Shown piece after piece: positions 57,919 through 64,000 of a stretch of 64,000 nucleotides of DNA. Under the pieces are notes generated by a model, which saw nothing but the letters and a program-made list of their open reading frames with translations, made no database searches and was not told the origin of the DNA. The stretch is from Candidatus Cardinium hertigii (GTDB lineage Bacteria; Bacteroidota; Bacteroidia; Cytophagales; Amoebophilaceae). The position numbers and the translations under genes are program-made. The stretch covers positions 310,001-374,000 of the forward strand of contig NZ_CP029619.1 in assembly GCF_003176915.1 (NCBI RefSeq), in the 5' to 3' direction. Each line of letters begins with the position of its first letter. Position 1 is the first letter of the stretch.

Positions 57919-58932
57919 ATGACAGGAAGATTAAAGCACGATGGACTAGCCAAACTAATCCTTTCAGATCCAATAGCTGCTCAGGAATTTCTAAATCATT
58001 ATTTACCAGAATCTTGTAAAGCATAATTAGATTTAACCACGATTAAGGTTGAAAAAGAATCGTTTGTAGAGGAAGATTTAAAGCAAAAATTTAGTGATTT
58101 AGTCTTTTCGATTAAAATGCAAAATAATGAAGAAGCATTCATTTACACATTAATAGAAGCTGAGGGTAGTCCTAAGTATTGGACAGCATACAAGTTATGG
58201 AAATATATATTTTTGCTACTCGAAATACATAAAACGAAAAAGAGATCAAAATTACCCCTCATAATTCCCATAGTCGTATATCATGGGAATAGACGCTTTA
58301 ATGCCCCAAGAAATTTATGGGACTTATTTAGTCACCCTAGTCTTGCTCAATCGCTTATGGGAGGAGATTATCAACTGGTAGACTTATATGCTATGTCCGA
58401 TGAATAGATCAAGCAGAAGGCACATTTAGGGATGCTGGAATACTTTATGAAATATATATATTCCCGTGATATGATTAAGTTATGGGAAGAATTTTTAGAA
58501 ACCTTTAAATCTTGTATTCTCCTTGACAAAGAAAAGGGTTATATTTATGTAAGGAATTTCTTATGGTACAGCGATAGCAAATTACCTGAAGATAAACAAC
58601 CCGTTCTAGAGAATATAATCACAAAATATCTACCTAGAGAAGATAAAGAAAATATTATGAGAACTATAGCACAAAAATATAGGGACGAAGGGATTCAAAT
58701 AGGGCAAGAAAAAGGGATCCAAATAGGACAAGAAAAAGGGATTCAAATAGGGCAAGAAAAAGGGATCCAAATAGGACAAGAAAAAGGGATTCAAATAGGA
58801 CAAGAAAAAGGAAAGATAGAGATAGCTAAGGCTATGCTTCTTAAAGGTTATCCTATGGAAGATATTGTGCTTCTTACTGGATTATCTTCTTCTCATATCC
58901 AGGATCTTGTAATGGAAAAGGCTTCTAATTAA
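57919..58932 (+). pseudogene. Rpn/PD-(D/E)XK family (YhgA-like) nuclease, two in-frame stops
   Basis: In one frame from the ATG at 57919: MTGRLKHDGLAKLILSDPIA, AQEFLNHYLPESCKA, stop (TAA 58024), LDLTTIKVEKESFVEEDLKQ, KFSDLVFSIK, TLIEAEGSPKYWTAYKLWKY, stop (TAG 58405), then a C-terminal part of 166 codons. The layout is that of Rpn recombination-promoting nucleases/PD-(D/E)XK transposase-like proteins: an FVEEDL segment, a DxxF/Y-type Asp, and a normally I-E-x-Q segment that reads IEAE. Length is about 337 codons, usual for the family. The C-terminal GIQIGQEK repeats lie before a helix PMEDIVLLTGLSSSHIQDL. Both stops are substitutions, so inactivation seems recent. Confidence 0.8.
58690..58809 (+). 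repeat. Five tandem 24-bp units encoding GIQIGQEK
   Basis: Units start at 58690, 58714, 58738, 58762 and 58786. They alternate mainly between ATTCAAATAGGGCAAG and ATCCAAATAGGACAAG forms, which suggests growth by two-unit slippage. The phase is kept with the reading frame. Confidence 0.9.
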
Positions 58933-58939
58933 GATAAGA

Positions 58940-59078
58940 TTGGCTCTTAAGGATTTTATATAAAACAACTCAAAAAATGGTTATTGCATACTATAAATTT
59001 AATAATTTTTATATTGATTAACAATAAAATACATATAATACTTCAGAGACGAAAATACATAATACTTCGGAGACGACT
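58940..59078 (-). mobile_element. IS5-family end fragment
   Basis: Matches the first 110 bases of the element at 56057 in reverse: CAACTCAAAAAATGGTTATTG, an AATTTAATAATTTTTATATTG stretch and a terminal ATACTTCGGAGACGACT. The last 26 or so bases of the end are present twice in tandem (ATAATACTTCAGAGACGA and ATAATACTTCGGAGACGA). No transposase coding sequence remains. Confidence 0.7.
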
Positions 59079-59640
59079 AAGTACCAAGGATGTTCCGTAT
59101 CTATTTCTCCATATTCTACTTGCTTACTTTTACGTTTTTCTAATAATGTAAGCTATCTTGAATTAAATTCTCAGTTTGACTGTCCAGCGCAGAGGTCGCT
59201 TCATCTAATATCAGTATAGGTGCATCCTTTAAGATGGCACATGCAATAGCCACTCTTTGACGTTGTCCACCAGAAAGTTTAACGCCTCTTTCTCCGACAT
59301 AGGTATTATATATACTGTTCCGGTAACGCACTGATGAAATTGTGCATATGTGCTTTCTTACTAGCTTCTACTACTTCTTTATCTGTAGCATCTAGATGAC
59401 CATAACGAATATTTTCCATAAGGGTACGATGAAATAGTGATATATCCTGCGGAATAACAGTGATCTGACTGCTCAATGAATCTTCTGTAACGTGCTGAAT
59501 ATTTTTACTATCAATCAGTATGATACCACGTTCATAGTCAAAATAACGTACCCTACTAAGCCTATTTTTTCACCAGGTTTAATGCGGAGGCTAAGGTTTT
59601 TAAAAACAGATTTTTGATCTTTATAATTAAAATAAATGAT
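59079..59640 (-). pseudogene. ABC exporter ATPase domain remnant (MsbA-like), Walker A deleted
   Basis: On the minus strand: a strand KPGEKIGLVG, then directly YFDYERGIILID, so the Walker A and following helix are deleted; then [40 protein letters not shown] and, after a frameshift near 59322, [20 protein letters not shown] and [20 protein letters not shown]. The LSGGQ signature, Walker B and Q-loop (PQDISLF) are those of lipid/multidrug exporters. The membrane domain and the end of the NBD are missing, the latter cut by the IS5 end. The bases from 59641 to 59852 contain nothing recognised. Confidence 0.8.
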
Positions 59641-59852
59641 AGCTGATACCAGCTACAAAAAGGAATATCTTTGGCATCAGTACAAAAAATACTTGGACAT
59701 AATAGGTTAATGACCACCGCAATCTATCTTACTTTTACCGACGCGCACGTTATGGAAGAAAATGCCGCTAAGTGGTAAGCGCTTAGCATGCATTTAGGAA
59801 CGATTTTTCCTAATACCCTATATAGTCGTTAAAATTTAATTAAAGAGCGTGG

Positions 59853-61127
59853 CTATTGGCTAGGAAGTACCGTTTCATACAAGGTAAAATATTTTTTTCG
59901 AAAGGCTATGTAGCCTTTCATATATTCCATTTCTTGCGGCGTAGCGAGCGTACCTGCTAAGATCTTTTTTGCGATTTCTTTTAGCCCACAGGGGATAGTA
60001 GGTAGTGCTATAAAGCGATGTAATGCCCTTTGGAGGTCTTTATCTTCCTGGTTCAGGATAAAAAATGGATATTTAAAACAGCTTAGTCCCTTACGAAGGA
60101 ATAAAGATTCCATCAATAAAAGAGACATACCTTTAGTGCTATCTGGAGAAAAATAGTAGTAATTACAAGCTGAATTAATGAGTACATCATATTTAAGTAT
60201 ATCTCCCTGAAATGCTCCTAGTTGATGCATCATAACAATAGCCCAGAATCTAGCTACCTTCGATTGACACTTTGGCTGATCAAAAATATAATAGTTACCA
60301 CTCATTAAATAGTGGCTAGGGTGGTCTACTAGAATTAAAAACTCTGGAATATAGCTACTACTTTGGCTAACATCTTGCGGTATATAATAGGGGTCATATT
60401 CTATATACTCCTGCTGTATCGCATCACATATTTTTTGAGGAAAGCTTATGCCAGCATATTGATTATAGCTTTTTGGAAAATTATCCTTATAGGGACAATC
60501 ATCTGGATACAACCCGGATAATGCTCGTTTAATCACCTTCTTTAACGAAACGGTTGTAACCGGCATATCAACTATTGCTTGGAGTAGATCAAGTAATTTA
60601 TTTTTTCTCTTGTTTACCCATTTATGAGGTTCTGTAACTATAAATACTTGCTTAACCAATATTTCAAAAACAGATGTAGAGAGCTTCTTGGCTTGATATA
60701 AGTAATAAATCTCTCCCAACAGATCAATTATATCACTGATATGTCTCATTGCATATACGCATATCTTTTTTTGATTATCGTTGTAATCAGGATTGGCTAG
60801 ATAGTCCAATACGGCTTCCTGATAATAATCAGGGTAATGATACATTGCTTCAAAATCCTTGGATTTAAATAGTTCTATAGGATCTTTCCAGGGGGAAACC
60901 TTAGCCTCAATGGCTACAATCTTTTGTGGAAAAGTAACCCAATTGCCCCAAGGGCATCCTTCTTTTAAAATATCTTGTGGTGGTTGATAGCCCTCATAAT
61001 TTGGAAATTGCATAAGGTAATGGACGCAATTTTTCCACTCCATCATGGGTGGCTTCTTTTGACCATAAAGGGGAAAAAAAGAACTTAATACAAAAAAGGT
61101 AAATAAGGCTATTTTCAGTGGTAGCAT
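59853..61127 (-). CDS. Secreted protein of unknown family, about 440 residues (paralog 3)
   Basis: 424 residues from the ATG at 61127, which directly begins a signal peptide (MLPLKIALFTFFVLSSFFPLYG); an in-frame ATG at 61184 would add 19 residues. Conserved blocks: WKNCVHYLMQFPNY, GCPWGNWVTFPQKIVAIEAK, FKSKDFEAMYHYPDYYQEAV, QKKICVYAMRH, FKYPFFILNQEDKDLQRALH, and LKEIAKKILAGTLATPQEME plus YMKGYIAFRKKYFTLYETVLP. The conserved N-terminal 110 and C-terminal 80 residues flank a variable middle. It lies 78 bases after the amidase gene at 61206 on the same strand, the tightest of the three pairs. Function is unknown. Confidence 0.75.
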   Translation of the reverse strand: MLPLKIALFTFFVLSSFFPLYGQKKPPMMEWKNCVHYLMQFPNYEGYQPPQDILKEGCPWGNWVTFPQKIVAIEAKVSPWKDPIELFKSKDFEAMYHYPDYYQEAVLDYLANPDYNDNQKKICVYAMRHISDIIDLLGEIYYLYQAKKLSTSVFEILVKQVFIVTEPHKWVNKRKNKLLDLLQAIVDMPVTTVSLKKVIKRALSGLYPDDCPYKDNFPKSYNQYAGISFPQKICDAIQQEYIEYDPYYIPQDVSQSSSYIPEFLILVDHPSHYLMSGNYYIFDQPKCQSKVARFWAIVMMHQLGAFQGDILKYDVLINSACNYYYFSPDSTKGMSLLLMESLFLRKGLSCFKYPFFILNQEDKDLQRALHRFIALPTIPCGLKEIAKKILAGTLATPQEMEYMKGYIAFRKKYFTLYETVLPSQ

Positions 61128-61205
61128 GGGATACAAATTAAAAAATCTTGCTATTTTATGCAGGCTACCTACTGTATAACCCACATTGTATGTTAAACTG
61201 AAAGA

Positions 61206-62081
61206 TTACGATTGGTTATATCGTCTAATGCTACTACCTTCCTTTAGACTTTGTTTTTCCCGTGTATCCAAAGTGACTTTTTGTACACCTGCTGCTATTA
61301 CATAGGTGCTATCCACTGCTATACCACAATGTCTTGTAGTTGCTACAATATCCCCGAATTGCATAGGGGTGCTCGAATCTAATATATCAAAACGGCCATT
61401 AGCAGTTCCATGCCAATCCGAAGCTGTAAAGGGCCACTTTCCACTCCAGTTAAGAGGAGCCGTTATACCTGCACCATTTAATACATCAAACACAAAGAGG
61501 TTACACTTGGGAGTTCCTATTTCGAAATACATTTTTTTATCTTTCCCATTTTCGTCTTTATACGTAGAGGTCTTTGCTACATTATGGGCATACTCCTCTC
61601 TACAAGTGATGCTTAGCCTCTTTGCTTCTTCGGCAATCGCAGCCCTTGCCCGCGCAGAGCCATCAGCACGCTGATCTAAAATCTCCTTTTCTACTCTTGC
61701 CATGTCCAATATGCATGCACCCATAACCTCACGTATTTCCTCCTTGCTAGGCGTTCTTCCAACTGCTCTCCTCTTTGCATATAGTCTTTCTAAGATAGTA
61801 GTCACTACTGCTGAATCGTTACGTAATCTTTCTACAATAATACCTCCTGCTTCTGGATCATTACAACTATAACCACCTTGTATTAAATCTATTATTGAAC
61901 GCTCCACCTCCTTTTGCAGTGCGCTTCGATTTTCCGCAGATTCCTCAAAATCATAGGTATTGGTATAGGTTCTGTTTGTAGAGGGCCCTGGCTCTGAACC
62001 CACACTATTTCCCATGTGGTAAGCAAAGGAACGGTTACATCCTGTTAAGAACGGAAAAAGAACCAAACTACTTAATAGCAA
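61206..62081 (-). CDS. Lipoprotein-like NlpC/P60-CHAP-type peptidase/amidase (pair 3)
   Basis: 291 codons from a TTG. Cys15 ends a lipobox (FLTGC). Residues about 43-170 form a helical, charged region absent from the shorter homolog at 41629. The enzyme-like part carries TPKCNLFVFDV (Cys193), SGKWPFTASDW, PMQFGDIVATT and RHCGIAVDSTY (His251). The natural start may be ATG 62126 (MKKLHGIIFEYT), a typical lysine-rich signal start, but a TAA at 62088-62090 separates it from the lipobox. The gene may thus be freshly inactivated, or use the TTG with a signal lacking positive charge. The enzyme class is inferred from motif order; the target is probably peptidoglycan or a host or rival-cell amide. 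Confidence 0.6.
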   Translation of the reverse strand: MLLSSLVLFPFLTGCNRSFAYHMGNSVGSEPGPSTNRTYTNTYDFEESAENRSALQKEVERSIIDLIQGGYSCNDPEAGGIIVERLRNDSAVVTTILERLYAKRRAVGRTPSKEEIREVMGACILDMARVEKEILDQRADGSARARAAIAEEAKRLSITCREEYAHNVAKTSTYKDENGKDKKMYFEIGTPKCNLFVFDVLNGAGITAPLNWSGKWPFTASDWHGTANGRFDILDSSTPMQFGDIVATTRHCGIAVDSTYVIAAGVQKVTLDTREKQSLKEGSSIRRYNQS

Positions 62082-62243
62082 AGTAGATTATGTATATTCA
62101 AATATTATGCCATGCAACTTTTTCATAATCCAATGGTTAAATATATTTAGTATGATTACTTAATATTTAATTTAAGTATAGTAAAAGAAATAATATTATA
62201 TATAACAATAGGTCTTTCCATAAGATTGTATAAATATTTTTTA

Positions 62244-62400
62244 TTGTAGTGGACTGAAAAATTAGGGTACTAATCGGATAAGCAGAGAAAACTTTACCCC
62301 ATTCCTTTAAGCACCGTACTTACAAGTTACCCTATATACGGCTCAAACAATCCCTACGCTACAGCTCAACCTTTCTTACTGCTCTGTCGCACCGACAGTT
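62244..62400 (-). other. Possible group II intron fragment
   Basis: On the minus strand GAGCCGTATATAGGGTAAC followed by TTGTAAGTACGGTGCTTAAA resembles the GCCGTA...TACGGT stem-loop found next to reverse transcriptase genes in bacterial group II introns, followed by a GGGGTAAAG stretch. No reverse transcriptase coding sequence and no complete domain V were found. The rest of the 62082-62486 gap shows no gene. Confidence 0.35.
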
Positions 62401-62486
62401 GGATAGCGTTGTGATAGATTGATGGTATAATTTTTTCTATTTTTCTAGTGTTATTTTTTTTGATTTTTATTGTTATAAGTCTAAAT

Positions 62487-63125
62487 GGTTGTCCCTGAAA
62501 TAGTATTACTGAATAGGTTTATTTGAGTCATATGATTTTCTCAGATTGAAATTTTAGGATGCACGCTGCCTTAAGCTAAACACCATAAAGGCATAAGGGT
62601 TATGGGATCAAGATTTTTAATTATATACCTGTTATTTTATCTGATCAGGTAGTAGAGGTTATAAATTTTTTTCTTGTGATAATCTATTGATTATGTCCAA
62701 TAGCACACAGCATAACATTGCGTTTATCTCCTAAGATTCCTTACAAGTAGTTAACCGATCATTTACCATCGGATTTCATAGGACCAATAGGGGGCTTGCA
62801 GGAGTTATCCCTTTGTAGAGCCACTTATACATATATTACACTCATTATTAGTTATATTTAGGCAAAGAAATCTGACTAAGGCCATAGCTAAAACAGCGGT
62901 CTAAATCTGAATCCAAGCATTGTCAAGGAACTTCATCAGCTAACTGGGAAAGCGTGCCAAGGGTTAAGAAAACTAGAATAAACGTTTCTCAAATAACTTA
63001 TCACAATTATTATATATTTTCTTCGATTTCATCCCTATAAAACATTCAAAACAGGGTTATTGTATGGCAAATATAATTTTTTCATATTGATTAATAAATA
63101 AATATATAATAATTCAGAGCCTACT
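62487..63125 (-). mobile_element. IS5-family remnant with internal deletion (639 bp)
   Basis: The left end (GGTTGTCCCTGAAATAGTATT) and right end (ATAATTCAGAGCCTACT) are degraded forms of the repeat at 13955 and 56057. Near 62683-62790 the stretch from ATTATGTCCAATAGCACACA to ATTTACCATCGGATTTCATA matches the element at 13955 and encodes the transposase C-terminus in reverse. At about 62865-62975 the N-terminal region (FLNP, WQCLESDLDR-like) follows, with stops. The central DDE part is missing. Confidence 0.7.
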
Positions 63126-63283
63126 AATTATAGGCTTATACTTTATAGGAACACTTATTGTTGGAATGTATCACGGTAGAAATGTTACAATCTTTCAAGC
63201 ATACGCAGTTGGTAATAGAAAAATGTCTACCATGGTAATTACGCTATCTCTACTGGCTACAATCTATGGAGAGGTATACTGAG
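63119..63283 (+). pseudogene. N-terminal fragment of a further symporter-family gene
   Basis: Frame LLIIGLYFIGTLIVGMYHGR, NVTIFQAYAVGNRKMSTMVI, TLSLLATIYGEVY, stop. This is the first transmembrane part of the symporter domain, with NVTIFQAY in place of GIKTFQEY. The 5' end is lost in the IS5-type end. The 3' side runs into the leader of the next copy. It represents a separate, diverged copy. Confidence 0.75.
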
Positions 63284-63351
63284 TGCTAGACTACATGCGC
63301 ATTATACATTACGCATTGCTATAGGCATAGGTTTTTGCACAATAATAATAG

Positions 63352-63379
63352 TTGCTATTAGGTATAGTAATTATTTTTC
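63352..63379 (+). promoter_or_regulatory. Predicted promoter of the last copy (TTG-N17-TATTTTTC)
   Basis: Same block and spacing as at 6704-6731: TTG 63352-63354 and TATTTTTC 63372-63379, about 75 bases before the ATG at 63455. Confidence 0.42.
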
Positions 63380-63454
63380 TGTAAATAAAAACAGGTAGCA
63401 CTTTATAAACCTTAGTAAGGTACATTTATTACAACGTAATAAAATAAAAAACAA

Positions 63455-64000
63455 ATGGTAGGGCATATTGATGTAATGATTATAGGGTTCTCCTTAATAG
63501 GCACGCTGGTTATTGGAATTTACTACGGTAGGGGTATCAAGACTTTCCAGGATTATGCTGTAGGGAATAGGAAAATGGCTACCAGTGTAATTGCTATTTC
63601 CGTTATAGCTACCATATATGGTGGTGGAACTTTGCATGCCGGCCTAGATGGTTGCTATCGAAAAGGCTTTGAAATACTTATTACGCAATCCATTTTAGTG
63701 GCTATCATTGGCTATCTTTTTTCCAGGTTTATCACGCCAAGAATGAAGGAATTCATGGGGCATCTTTCTATAGCAGAATCTATGGGAAGCGTATATGGAT
63801 CAACCGCTCGCATCATTACCGCCGTACTTGGTATTATCCTAACTATGGCCTTTTTAGCAACTCAGATCAAAGTTGGCCTTGAAATCACAGCTATTCTATT
63901 TCCTAAAGTAGCACAACTTCAATCCTATTCAACCATACTTTTAATCCTATTGGTTATGGCGTATGCTACATTTGGAGGGGCGAGAGCGGTAGCCATAACA
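63455..64000 (+). CDS. SSF symporter - kinase-like - HD family gene, 5' part (runs off the window)
   Basis: 182 codons with no stop to the window edge. The start MVGHIDVMIIGFSLIGTLVI is of group B. The entry motif is YYGRGIKTFQDYAVGNRK and the second-helix loop reads GGGTLHAGLDGCYRKG, unlike any complete copy. It ends inside ATFGGARAVAIT, before the sodium-site helix. With the group B leader in front it is probably the start of another full-length member, so the family extends beyond this window. Whether its HD domain is intact cannot be seen. Confidence 0.8.
   Translation, partial: MVGHIDVMIIGFSLIGTLVIGIYYGRGIKTFQDYAVGNRKMATSVIAISVIATIYGGGTLHAGLDGCYRKGFEILITQSILVAIIGYLFSRFITPRMKEFMGHLSIAESMGSVYGSTARIITAVLGIILTMAFLATQIKVGLEITAILFPKVAQLQSYSTILLILLVMAYATFGGARAVAIT

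Noticed and set aside
58690-58809. Regular 24-bp repeats that might suggest a CRISPR array
   Set aside because: The units are directly adjacent without spacers, stay in frame and encode GIQIGQEK, so they are a coding tandem repeat.

Overview
The window is AT-rich bacterial DNA, most consistent with an obligate intracellular Bacteroidota symbiont of the Amoebophilaceae (Cardinium/Amoebophilus) type. This is inferred from the TTG-N17-TAnnTTT promoter-like signals, the many decayed genes, the eukaryote-like repeat fragments (ankyrin, leucine-rich, possibly TPR), an Rpn-type PD-(D/E)XK pseudogene and IS5-family debris. No rRNA gene or complete tRNA gene was seen.

Layout. 1-2850: conserved chromosomal genes (end of an LptF/LptG-type permease, an FMN-reductase-like protein, a P-loop kinase, rmuC). 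3102-39375: the dominant feature, nine intact tandem copies (plus one broken copy) of a gene of about 1160 codons, all on the + strand. Each encodes a sodium:solute symporter (SSF) domain, a second membrane block, a degenerate histidine-kinase-like module, and a C-terminal RelA/SpoT-type HD hydrolase domain with its metal-ligand motifs intact. Further copies, halves and fragments lie at 42290-42887, 43216-46071, 49330-49926, 55191-56056, 56488-57402, 63119-63283 and 63455-64000 (running off the edge). The SSF half is the most variable part. The kinase-like and HD parts are near-identical and shuffled between copies, which suggests many input sensors with one homogenised output.

39742-62081 is a mosaic. 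Three times a lipoprotein-like NlpC/P60-CHAP-type cysteine peptidase/amidase gene is followed by a gene for a secreted protein of about 440 residues of an unrecognised family (41629-42135 with 39742-41070; 51879-52130 with 52277-53593; 61206-62081 with 59853-61127). In the second pair the enzyme has lost its cysteine region while the partner is intact. A small cluster at 46072-48820 holds an asparagine-synthetase fragment, a 31-codon ORF, a JmjC/cupin oxygenase and an MFS exporter. 5'-truncated dnaX and glyA bound a block of about 5.3 kb that lies between the two halves of one ancestral symporter-HD gene.

Taken together, a repeated membrane sensor/hydrolase family has expanded, recombined and served as a substrate for chromosomal rearrangement in a decaying genome. 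The two most notable candidates for undescribed systems are the symporter-pseudokinase-SpoT(HD) array and the recurring amidase plus 440-residue secreted protein pair.
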